Source: an uncultured Oscillospiraceae bacterium
GTDB lineage: Bacteria; Bacillota; Clostridia; Oscillospirales; Oscillospiraceae
NCBI GenBank assembly: GCA_947589745.1
Contig: CANQCS010000020.1
Span: 1 to 38,513 of the forward strand
Reading direction: 5' to 3'
Length of the DNA: 38,513 nucleotides
In this document: positions 7,621-14,473 of the stretch, piece by piece
Layout: every line of letters begins with the position of its first letter
Numbering within the stretch: position 1 is the first letter of the stretch
The notes under the pieces: generated by a model
What the model saw: the letters and a program-made list of their open reading frames with translations, nothing else
The model's database searches: none
What the model was told of the DNA's origin: nothing
Position numbers and translations under genes: made by a program

Positions 7621-8805
7621 ATGGAGATGAAACGCACCTCTGTATTTGAAAACGGCCTTATCTGGTTCGGGGCCGGTGTGTCCATCGCGGAAATTCTGAC
7701 GGGCACCTACTTCGCGCCCCTGGGCTTCTCCAAGGGCCTGCTGGCTATCCTGGTGGGCCACGTCATCGGCTGCGGGATGCTGTTCCTGGCGGGCCTCATC
7801 GGCGGCAGAGCCCGGAAGAGCGCCATGGAGACTGTGAAGATGAGCTTCGGCCACAAGGGCGGCCTGCTCTTCGCCCTGCTGAACATCCTCCAGCTGGTGG
7901 GCTGGACCGCCATCATGATCTACGACGGGGCCCTGGCCGCCGGAGGCGTGTGGGACGCGGGCCGGTGGGTCTGGTGCCTGGTCATCGGCGGTCTCATCGT
8001 GGTGTGGATCCTGGTGGGCATCACCAACCTGGGCAAGGTCAACACCGTGGCCATGGCGGCGCTGTTCATCCTGACCCTGGTGCTGTCCGGGGTGATCTTC
8101 ACCGGCGGCGGCGCCCTGGCCCCGGACGACAGCATGACCTTCGGCGCGGCGGTGGAGCTGTCGGTGGCTATGCCCCTGAGCTGGCTGCCCCTCATTGCCG
8201 ACTACACCCGTGAGGCCAAAGAGCCCGGGAAGGCCACCGCCGTCAGCGCCCTGGTCTACGGCGTGGTGAGCTGCTGGATGTACGTCATCGGCATGGGCGC
8301 GGCCATCTTCACCGGGGAGTCCGATATCGCCCAGATCATGGTGAAGGCGGGCCTGGGCATCGCGGGCCTCCTCATCATCGTGTTCTCCACCGTCACCACC
8401 ACCTTCCTGGACGCCTGGTCCGCCGGTATCTCCAGCGAGTCGGTGTTCGCCAGGCTCAACGGCAAGTGGGCGGCGGTGGTCACGGCGGTGATCGGCACGG
8501 CCGGGGCCATCCTGTTCCCCATGGACGATATCACCGATTTCCTGTACCTCATCGGCTCCGTGTTCGCCCCCATGATCGCCATTCAGATCGCGGACTTCTT
8601 CTTCCTAAAGCGGGACCTCAGCGGCCGGGCGGCGGACGTGCGGAACCTGGTCATCTGGGTCGTCGGCTTCGCGCTGTACCGGTATCTCATGACCGTGGAC
8701 ATTGTGGTGGGCAACACCCTGCCGGACATGGCCGTCACCGTGGCCCTGTGCCTGGCGGTGGACTGGGCCGCCAAACGCTTCGCGCCTAACGCGAAACGCG
8801 CTTGA
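7621..8805 (+). CDS. cytX: Putative hydroxymethylpyrimidine transporter, CytX-like (NCS1 family)
   Basis: This 394-residue protein has about twelve transmembrane helices with the NCS1 nucleobase:cation symporter fold. Family positions are the N-terminal LIWFGAGVSIAEILTGTYFAPLGF and QLVGWTAIMIYDGA. Further matches are a mid-protein PLSWLPLIADYTREAKEP and TTTFLDAWSAGISSE. CytX members of this family are found beside thiamine genes and are thought to import the pyrimidine moiety. Its position 3 nt after thiD under TPP riboswitch control supports that. GGAGG within the end of thiD serves as ribosome site. A hairpin at 8831-8864 closes the operon. Confidence 0.88.
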   Translation: MEMKRTSVFENGLIWFGAGVSIAEILTGTYFAPLGFSKGLLAILVGHVIGCGMLFLAGLIGGRARKSAMETVKMSFGHKGGLLFALLNILQLVGWTAIMIYDGALAAGGVWDAGRWVWCLVIGGLIVVWILVGITNLGKVNTVAMAALFILTLVLSGVIFTGGGALAPDDSMTFGAAVELSVAMPLSWLPLIADYTREAKEPGKATAVSALVYGVVSCWMYVIGMGAAIFTGESDIAQIMVKAGLGIAGLLIIVFSTVTTTFLDAWSAGISSESVFARLNGKWAAVVTAVIGTAGAILFPMDDITDFLYLIGSVFAPMIAIQIADFFFLKRDLSGRAADVRNLVIWVVGFALYRYLMTVDIVVGNTLPDMAVTVALCLAVDWAAKRFAPNAKRA

Positions 8806-8830
8806 ACATCATAGCGAGACCAAACATAAA

Positions 8831-8864
8831 AGCGGCGGGCCTCCCTTGATGGAGGTCCGCCGCT
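8831..8864. terminator. Bidirectional terminator between cytX and hxlR
   Basis: A 14-bp stem (8831-8844 with 8851-8864, one G-T pair) has a 6-nt loop. TTTATGTTTG follows on the minus strand and CTGTCTGT on the plus strand. It separates the convergent cytX-like and HxlR genes. Confidence 0.7.
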
Positions 8865-8875
8865 CTGTCTGTCCA

Positions 8876-9208
8876 TTAGAGCCTATTCTTGTCGCCCCAC
8901 TCGCACATCTGGTCCAGGATGGGGATCAGGGACCGGCCCCGCTCCGTGAGGCGGTACTCCACCTTGGGCGGGATCTGTGGGTACTCCCGCCGGTCCACCA
9001 GCCCGTCCGCCTCCAGCTGCTTCAGGGCGGTGCTGAGGGTCTTGAAGGTGATGCCGCCGATGTACCGCTGCATCTCGTTGAAGCGCACCACCTGGTACTC
9101 CATCAGGGTGTACAGGATGAACATTTTGTATTTTCCCTGGATGAGGGACATGGTGTAGTGGAACCCCGTGTCCTCCAGCCGTCCGTTGGCGATGCAGTCC
9201 CGGTTCAT
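8876..9208 (-). CDS. HxlR-family transcriptional regulator
   Basis: This 110-residue winged-helix protein shows the HxlR/YodB layout. Cys5 is followed by an N-terminal helix and the ISGKYK-like SLIQGKYKMFILYTL segment. The recognition helix region is VRFNEMQRYIGGITFKTLSTALKQLEADGLVDR, and the wing is PQIPPKVEYRLTERGRSL. In YodB and HypR the N-terminal Cys senses quinones, aldehydes or hypochlorite; here a Cys at residue 5 is compatible with that. It is divergent from a flavin reductase gene across 147 nt holding a palindrome at 9223-9237, the likely operator. It probably controls both itself and the reductase. Confidence 0.9.
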   Translation of the reverse strand: MNRDCIANGRLEDTGFHYTMSLIQGKYKMFILYTLMEYQVVRFNEMQRYIGGITFKTLSTALKQLEADGLVDRREYPQIPPKVEYRLTERGRSLIPILDQMCEWGDKNRL

Positions 9209-9222
9209 AACGCTTTCCTCCC

Positions 9223-9237
9223 GGATAGTACCTATCC
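9223..9237. promoter_or_regulatory. Palindrome, likely HxlR operator
   Basis: GGATAG (9223-9228) and CTATCC (9232-9237) are perfect inverted arms 3 nt apart. They lie 14 nt upstream of the hxlR-type start codon and 14 nt before the -35 box of the divergent reductase promoter. That position suits autorepression. Confidence 0.5.
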
Positions 9238-9250
9238 TCTATGTGCGTAC

Positions 9251-9279
9251 TTGCAATTGGGGCCTTTACCCGCTATGAT
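9251..9279 (+). promoter_or_regulatory. Promoter of the flavin reductase gene
   Basis: TTGCAA (9251-9256) and TATGAT (9274-9279) are 17 nt apart. A further inverted repeat with 8-bp arms (GGCGGGAA, 9310-9317, with TTCCCGCC, 9323-9330) lies in the transcribed leader. It could be an operator or an RNA hairpin. Confidence 0.6.
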
Positions 9280-9355
9280 AATAGCACCCAGCGGCAGGAA
9301 AGTCAACCCGGCGGGAACGCTGTTCCCGCCCTATTGTTTGAAGGGAGTATTTGTT

Positions 9356-9928
9356 ATGAAGAAGGATTTCGGAGTCAAGCCCTATCTGTTCCCCATGCCC
9401 GCCTACATGATCGGCACGTACAACGAGGACGACACCGTGGACGTGATGATGATGGCCTGGGGCGGCATCTGCGCCGGCGACATGGTGGCGCTGAACCTGG
9501 AGGAGGAGCACAAGACCGTGGCCAACCTCAAGGCCCGGGGCGCGTTCACCCTGGCCATGCCGGGGCGGGACACCCTGGAGGTGTCGGACTTCCTGGGCAT
9601 CGCCTCCGCCAACAAGATGCCGGACAAGTTCGAGCGCACGGGCCTCCACGCGGTGAAGAGCAGCCGGGTGGACGCGCCGGTCATCGAGGAGTACCCGGTG
9701 ACCCTGGAGTGCACGGTGGAGAAGATGGAGGACGAGCCCTACGGCCTCCGGGTCCTGGGCCGGATCGTCAACGTGATGGCGGACGAGAAGGTGCTGGACG
9801 AGCAAGGCCGCATCGACGCGGGGAAGATCGACACCTTCCTCTTTGACCAGATGCGCAGCGGCTACTACGCCGTGGGGGAGAAGATCGGCCAGGCGTGGCA
9901 CAGCGGCGCGGGGCTGATGAAGAAATAA
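9356..9928 (+). CDS. Flavin reductase family protein (FMN-binding split barrel)
   Basis: This 190-residue protein matches small flavoproteins with the FMN-binding split-barrel fold. These use NAD(P)H to reduce flavin or act as oxidoreductases. Visible family stretches are VKPYLFPMPAYMIGTYNEDDTVDVMMMAWGGICAG near the N-terminus and FTLAMPGRDTLEVSDFLGIAS. Later come FERTGLHAVKSSRVDAPVIEEYPVTLECTVE and a C-terminal region binding the flavin. The ATG at 9356 follows AAGGGAG. The divergent HxlR regulator suggests induction by electrophile or redox stress, an inference from how that regulator family works. A strong terminator follows. Confidence 0.85.
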   Translation: MKKDFGVKPYLFPMPAYMIGTYNEDDTVDVMMMAWGGICAGDMVALNLEEEHKTVANLKARGAFTLAMPGRDTLEVSDFLGIASANKMPDKFERTGLHAVKSSRVDAPVIEEYPVTLECTVEKMEDEPYGLRVLGRIVNVMADEKVLDEQGRIDAGKIDTFLFDQMRSGYYAVGEKIGQAWHSGAGLMKK

Positions 9929-9949
9929 AGAGGAGCGCCAGAGGATTGC

Positions 9950-9990
9950 AAAAGAGCACGCCGCCCAAAAGTAGGGCGGCTTGCTCTTTT
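9950..9990 (+). terminator. Rho-independent terminator of the flavin reductase gene
   Basis: A 17-position stem with one mismatch (9950-9966 with 9974-9990) has a 7-nt loop and ends in TTTT on the plus strand. Confidence 0.85.
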
Positions 9991-10026
9991 ATCAGCTTAT
10001 ACTATTCTTCAATTAAAACAATATAA

Positions 10027-10113
10027 CGTTACCGTGCGAAAAATGCAGGAATTGCAACGCTTTGGTAGCGATATTAAAGTTCTTTTGATACTTTTTCTTT
10101 CAAGAAAAAGTAT
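10027..10113. repeat. Short hairpin repeat, copy 3
   Basis: The copy runs from CGTTACCGTG (10027) through TTTGGTAGCGATATTAAAGT to the terminal hairpin ATACTTTTTCTT (10088-10099) with AAGAAAAAGTAT (10102-10113). The last hairpin base is the first base of the reversed stop codon (10113-10115) of the LysR-type gene on the minus strand. Confidence 0.75.
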
Positions 10114-11018
10114 TATTCGGTTGCCAGCGTTTCCCGCTCGGGCGCGGAAAACGCCTCCCGCACCCGCTCCAGGAACCGCTCCGCCACGGGCGTGAAGACC
10201 TGATACTTCTTCCAGATGAGATAGATCTTCGTCTCCAGCCGGGGCTCCAGGGGCCGGAACACCAGGCCGCTGTCCGGCCCGGTGTCGATGAGGTGGGCGA
10301 AGGTCAGCAGATACCCCAGGCCCTCCCGGGCGAAGACGGAGCCGTTGTAGGCCAGCCGGAAGGAGCCCTCCAGCCGCAGCCCGTCCATCCTGCCGCCGCA
10401 CCACCGGGGGATGTCCCGGTCCCAGGCCTGCTCGGAGCAGAACAGGGGCAGGCCCGTCAGGTCCTCCGCACGGATGGCCTCCCGCTCCGCCAGCGGGCAG
10501 TCCGCGGGCATCACCAGCCCCCACACGTCCGCCTGGGGGAAGGGGAGGAAGCGGTACCTGGCCGGGTCCGGCTCGTCGGCCAGCACCGCGAAGTCGATGA
10601 CCCCCTTGTCCAGCTTCTCCGTCACCTGCTCGGTGTCGCCGCTGGTGATGTGGTAGCGGAGGCCGGGGCACTCCTCCCGGAACCGCTTGATCTCCCTGGC
10701 CAGATACCGGATCTGCCAGGACTCCGCCAGGCCGAAGTACAGGTCCCCGCCGGTGACGTCGTCCAGGGCGGCGAACTCGCCGGTGAGCTTGTCCGCCAGC
10801 TTCACCAGGTCCTCCGCCCGCTTGCGCAGCAGCACCCCCTCCTCGGTGAGGCGGATGCTGAAGCTGCGGCGGGTGAAGAGCTTCTTGCCCAGCTCGTCCT
10901 CCAGGCTCTTCAGCTGCTTGGAGAGGGTGGGCTGGGTGACGTGCAGCTGCTCTGCCGCACGGGTCATGTTCTCCTCCCTGGCCACCGCCAGGAAGTAGCG
11001 CAGCGTCCGGATCTCCAT
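10113..11018 (-). CDS. LysR-family transcriptional regulator
   Basis: This 301-residue protein has the standard LysR architecture. An N-terminal winged helix-turn-helix covers roughly residues 1-60 (MEIRTLRYFLAVAREENMTR, then AAEQLHVTQPTLSKQLKSLE). A periplasmic-binding-protein-like effector domain begins at the DLYFGLAESWQIRYLAREI strand. The ATG at 11018 has GGAGGT just upstream. It is divergent from the gene set 11134-14304, which is its probable target. A 12-bp perfect palindrome (11051-11062) lies between them. The stop codon is contributed partly by a hairpin repeat. The effector is unknown. Confidence 0.93.
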   Translation of the reverse strand: MEIRTLRYFLAVAREENMTRAAEQLHVTQPTLSKQLKSLEDELGKKLFTRRSFSIRLTEEGVLLRKRAEDLVKLADKLTGEFAALDDVTGGDLYFGLAESWQIRYLAREIKRFREECPGLRYHITSGDTEQVTEKLDKGVIDFAVLADEPDPARYRFLPFPQADVWGLVMPADCPLAEREAIRAEDLTGLPLFCSEQAWDRDIPRWCGGRMDGLRLEGSFRLAYNGSVFAREGLGYLLTFAHLIDTGPDSGLVFRPLEPRLETKIYLIWKKYQVFTPVAERFLERVREAFSAPERETLATE

Positions 11019-11050
11019 GGGCCGTACCTCCTATGATATTCCTGAAACGC

Positions 11051-11093
11051 ATATCATGATATAAATTTTAACCATTAGCGGGGCAAAAGTCAA
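11051..11093 (-). promoter_or_regulatory. lysR promoter with overlapping palindrome
   Basis: Reading the minus strand, TTGACT (11088-11093) and TAAAAT (11065-11070) are 17 nt apart. Just downstream is the perfect palindrome ATATCATGATAT (11051-11062). Its dyad placement at the start of transcription fits autoregulation by the LysR protein. For the plus-strand genes a TATGAT (11099-11104) is seen, without a good -35. Confidence 0.55.
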
Positions 11094-11133
11094 TATGGTA
11101 TGATACTGCCAGATTCAGAGAGGAGGCGGTCCC

Positions 11134-11373
11134 TTGGAGGATATGGCGCGGAGCCTTCTGGACGCCGGGTGCCCCGTCGAGCAGATCCGGCGCATCTGCC
11201 GGTGCTACGAGGCGGGGCAGGTGGGGGAGACGGTGCGGGCCCTGCGGCAGCACCGGCGCGGCCTCATGGACGACCTCCACCAGTGCCAGGAGCGGGTGGA
11301 CTGCCTGGACTACCTGCTGCGGCAGCTGGAAAAGGAACAGAAAACAACAAAACAGGAAAGGACGGCAACATAA
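11134..11373 (+). CDS. Small helical protein, unknown function
   Basis: This 79-residue protein is predicted to be wholly helical. The residues IRRICRCYEAGQVGETVRALRQHRRGLMDDL are followed by a heptad-like CLDYLLRQLEKE segment. The pattern recalls the C-terminal dimerisation helix of MerR regulators, but there is no DNA-binding domain. A TTG start at 11134 is preferred because GAGGAGG lies 9 nt before it; an ATG at 11143 is possible but has only a crowded site. It ends 1 nt before the hydrolase ATG, so the two are almost certainly co-translated. It could be a small partner or regulator of that hydrolase. Confidence 0.6.
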   Translation: MEDMARSLLDAGCPVEQIRRICRCYEAGQVGETVRALRQHRRGLMDDLHQCQERVDCLDYLLRQLEKEQKTTKQERTAT

Positions 11374-11374
11374 C

Positions 11375-12379
11375 ATGGAGAACACGATCGATCTGAACCT
11401 GACGGAGCAGTGGGACAAGACCTTCGCCAAGAGCGACAAGGTGGAGCACCGGAAGGTGACCTTCCCCAACCGCTACGGCATCACCCTGGCGGCGGACCTG
11501 TATGCCCCCAAGGGCGCGGCGGGGAGGCTGGCCGCCATCGCGGTGTGCGGGCCCTTTGGCGCGGTGAAGGAGCAGGCCGCCGGGCTGTACGCCCAGACCA
11601 TGGCGGAGCGGGGGTTCCTGACCTTGGCCTTCGACCCCTCCTTCACCGGCGAGAGCGGCGGGACGCCCCGGTACATGGCCTCCCCGGACATCAACACCGA
11701 GGACTTCATGGCGGCGGTGGACTTCCTGTCCGTGCAGGACAGCGTGGACCCGGAGAAAATCGGCATCATCGGCATCTGCGGCTGGGGCGGCATGGCCCTG
11801 AACACCGCCGCCCTGGATACCCGGGTCAAGGCCACGGCGGCCATGACCATGTACGACATGGCCCGTGTCAACGCCAAGGGCTACTTCGACGCCGAGGACT
11901 CCGCCGATGCCCGGTACGCCAAGAAGCAGGCGTTGAACGCCCAGCGGATCGCCGATTTCAAGGCCGGCACCTACGCCCTGGGCGGCGGTGTGGTGGACCC
12001 GCTGCCGGAGGACGCCCCCTTCTTCGTGAAGGACTACTACGCCTACTACAAGACCCCCCGTGGCTACCACCCCCGGAGCCTCAACTCCAACGGCGGCTGG
12101 AACGTCACCGGCTGCATGAGCTTCCTGAACCAGCCTATTCTGCAATACTCCAACGAGATCCGCAGCGCGGTCCTCATCGTCCACGGGGAGAAGGCCCACT
12201 CCTGCTACTTCAGCCGGGACGCCTACGCCGCCATGGTGAAGGACAACCCCTGGTCCGGCAACAAGGAGCTGCTCATCATCCCCGGCGCGGTCCACACCGA
12301 CCTGTATGACGGCGGCGGGAAGGATGCGATCCCCTTCGACAAGCTGACGGACTTCTTCCGTGCCGCCTTGGGAGCGTAA
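11375..12379 (+). CDS. Alpha/beta hydrolase with a Cys at the nucleophile position
   Basis: This 334-residue protein is related to dienelactone-hydrolase/YcjY-type alpha/beta hydrolases. It has an N-terminal strand pair (VTFPNRYGITLAADLYAP), an oxyanion-region CGPFGAVKEQ, and FDPSFTGESGG. The nucleophile elbow is GICGWGG with Cys135 where serine hydrolases have Ser. The acid is probably Glu in VHGEKAHS, and His307 in GAVHTDLYD is the likely base. Cys at this place is normal in dienelactone hydrolases, so it may be active. It sits in a LysR-linked set with a small helical protein and a flavodoxin-DUF362 lipoprotein. The substrate is unknown. Confidence 0.82.
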   Translation: MENTIDLNLTEQWDKTFAKSDKVEHRKVTFPNRYGITLAADLYAPKGAAGRLAAIAVCGPFGAVKEQAAGLYAQTMAERGFLTLAFDPSFTGESGGTPRYMASPDINTEDFMAAVDFLSVQDSVDPEKIGIIGICGWGGMALNTAALDTRVKATAAMTMYDMARVNAKGYFDAEDSADARYAKKQALNAQRIADFKAGTYALGGGVVDPLPEDAPFFVKDYYAYYKTPRGYHPRSLNSNGGWNVTGCMSFLNQPILQYSNEIRSAVLIVHGEKAHSCYFSRDAYAAMVKDNPWSGNKELLIIPGAVHTDLYDGGGKDAIPFDKLTDFFRAALGA

Positions 12380-12384
12380 CGGCC

Positions 12385-14304
12385 ATGAGGATGCGGAGAA
12401 GGGTGCTGGGCCTGCTGCTGGTGCTGGCTTTGGCGGTCACCGCCTGCGGCGGGAGCGCGGCCAGCGTGGGGGACGTGCAGGCCACTAGTGGCACAGAGTC
12501 CCCGGCGCCCCTGGCCGGGGAGAACTGCCGGGAAGAGAAGACCGGGCCGGAGGAAACCGATCCGGCAGGAGACGGAACAGAGGAGGCTGGGATGGAACAC
12601 AGCGGAAAGACCCTGGTGGCGTACTTCTCCGCCACGGGCACCACGCGGACCCTGGCGGAGTACGCCGCCGAGCTCCTGGGGGCGGACCTGTATGAGATCG
12701 TCCCGGAGGAGCCCTACACGGACGCGGACCTGGACTACTACAGCGGCGGCCGGGCGGACCGGGAACAGGCGGACCCCTCCGCCCGCCCCGCCATGGCCGG
12801 GGAGGTGGGCGACCTGGAGGGCTATGACGCGGTCCTGCTGGGCTACCCCATCTGGCACGGGCAGGCGCCCCGGATCGTCAGCACCTTCCTGGAGGCGGCG
12901 GACCTCTCCGGCAAGACCGTGGTGCCTTTCTGCACCTCCCACTCCAGCGGCATCGGCTCCAGCGCGGAGGACCTGCACCCCCTGGCCCCGGACGCGGACT
13001 GGCAGGACGGGAAGCGGTTCCCCGCCGGGACCACCAGGGCGGAGATGCGGGCCTGGCTGGACACCCTCCCGCTCTCGGCGGCCCATCCGCCCTACGACGG
13101 CGTGTATCCCCAGCATGCGCCCTACGGCGCCGGCGTGGGGGCCATGCCCGGCCGGGTGGTGTGGGCCTACGACCCGGACAGCGTGGACTGGGACGGCAGC
13201 GGATACTGGTGGGAGCTGGACCACTTCGATGAGAGCGCCATCCTAGCGATGGTCAACGGCAGCATCGCCGCCCTGGGCGGGAAGGAGAATGCCGAGGACG
13301 GCTGGGCGGCGCTGTTCCAAAACCACAACGGCGGAACAGGCTATCAGCCCGGTGAGAAAATCGCCATCAAGGCCAACATCAACGGCTCCGCCGTCTACGA
13401 CGACGACACCTCCGGCGAGACGGCCATGAGCTACACCAACCCGGTGCTGCTGAAAGCCCTGCTCACCTCCTTGGTGGAGAAAGCGGGGGTAAAGCCCGCC
13501 GACATCACAGTGTACGACGTATCCCGGCTGTTCCCGGACTACATGGTGGAGCTGTGTACCCAGGGGGCGCTGGAGGGCGTGCGGTTCGTGGACCGGGACA
13601 CCGGCGTGGCGGATAAGTCCGCCCCCATCGTCTGGTCCTACTCCTTCAGCGGCAAGGTCAACTACCTGCCCACCTGTGTCACCGAGGCGGACTACCTCAT
13701 CAACCTGGCCAACCTGAAGGGCCACAGCTACGGCATCACCCTCTGCGGGAAGAACCACTTCGGCTCTTTTATCAACGGCAATACCATGCGCCCGCCGGAG
13801 GGGGCCAACCTCCACCAGTGGCTGACCCGGAACGAGATGGGCATTTACAGCCCCCTGGTGGACCTGATGGCCCACGCCGAACTGGGCGGTAAGACCGTGC
13901 TCTACATGCTGGACGCCCTCATCTGCGCCCCCAGCGAGGGTGCCTCCATCACCGCCGAGAATGCCAAGTGGCAGCAGTCCCCTTTCAATGGGGACTACAC
14001 CTCCAGCGTCTTCGTCTCCCAGGACCCGGTGGCCATCGACTCCGTGGGGGCGGACTTCCTCATGGCGGAGCCCGCCGTGACCAGCCGCAACGGCGCGCTG
14101 CGGGACGACCCCACGGTGGAGAACTATCTCCACGAGGCGGGGCTGGTGGCGGACGCGCCCTCCGGCACCGTCTACACGGACAGCCAGGGGAACATCGTCA
14201 CCAACCTGGGCGTCCACGAGCACTGGAACAACTCGGAGGAGAAGCTGTACAGCCGCAACCTGGGTGCGGCGGAGGGCATCGAGCTCATCCGCACCGGGCC
14301 ATAA
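12385..14304 (+). CDS. Lipoprotein with fused flavodoxin and DUF362 domains
   Basis: This 639-residue protein starts with a lipoprotein signal: basic MRMRRR, a hydrophobic core, then VTAC with Cys21 as lipid anchor. An acidic, low-complexity linker covers about 25-70. Residues about 74-230 form a flavodoxin-like domain, with the FMN phosphate loop SATGTTRTLAEYAAE at residues 81-95, GYDAVLLGYPIWHGQAPR, and FCTSHSSGIGSS. Residues about 260-639 match DUF362, with GEKIAIKANINGS, VYDVSRLFPDY, INLANLKGHSYGITLCGKNHFGS and QDPVAIDSVGADFL. DUF362 proteins often accompany redox cofactors. Surface anchoring implies an extracytoplasmic flavin redox role, an inference. It follows the hydrolase by 5 nt and probably shares its LysR control. 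Confidence 0.82.
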   Translation: MRMRRRVLGLLLVLALAVTACGGSAASVGDVQATSGTESPAPLAGENCREEKTGPEETDPAGDGTEEAGMEHSGKTLVAYFSATGTTRTLAEYAAELLGADLYEIVPEEPYTDADLDYYSGGRADREQADPSARPAMAGEVGDLEGYDAVLLGYPIWHGQAPRIVSTFLEAADLSGKTVVPFCTSHSSGIGSSAEDLHPLAPDADWQDGKRFPAGTTRAEMRAWLDTLPLSAAHPPYDGVYPQHAPYGAGVGAMPGRVVWAYDPDSVDWDGSGYWWELDHFDESAILAMVNGSIAALGGKENAEDGWAALFQNHNGGTGYQPGEKIAIKANINGSAVYDDDTSGETAMSYTNPVLLKALLTSLVEKAGVKPADITVYDVSRLFPDYMVELCTQGALEGVRFVDRDTGVADKSAPIVWSYSFSGKVNYLPTCVTEADYLINLANLKGHSYGITLCGKNHFGSFINGNTMRPPEGANLHQWLTRNEMGIYSPLVDLMAHAELGGKTVLYMLDALICAPSEGASITAENAKWQQSPFNGDYTSSVFVSQDPVAIDSVGADFLMAEPAVTSRNGALRDDPTVENYLHEAGLVADAPSGTVYTDSQGNIVTNLGVHEHWNNSEEKLYSRNLGAAEGIELIRTGP

Positions 14305-14377
14305 GGCGGCGGACAGGTTCGTCCGAAAAAAGCGCGAAACTGACAAAAAATTGATACGGTGAGGCCAGGGGCGCAAA

Positions 14378-14406
14378 TTGACAAGCCCCCGCCGTTGTGC
14401 TAGAAT
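14378..14406 (+). promoter_or_regulatory. Strong sigma-A-type promoter
   Basis: A perfect TTGACA (14378-14383) and TAGAAT (14401-14406) are 17 nt apart, with a predicted start near 14413. They drive the class II aldolase-like gene 60 nt downstream. Confidence 0.8.
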
Positions 14407-14473
14407 GTGCGCGAAAGCGCTCCCGAGGCCGCAGGGCCATTTTGACGGGAACCAAACAGAAAGGGGTTTTTCC

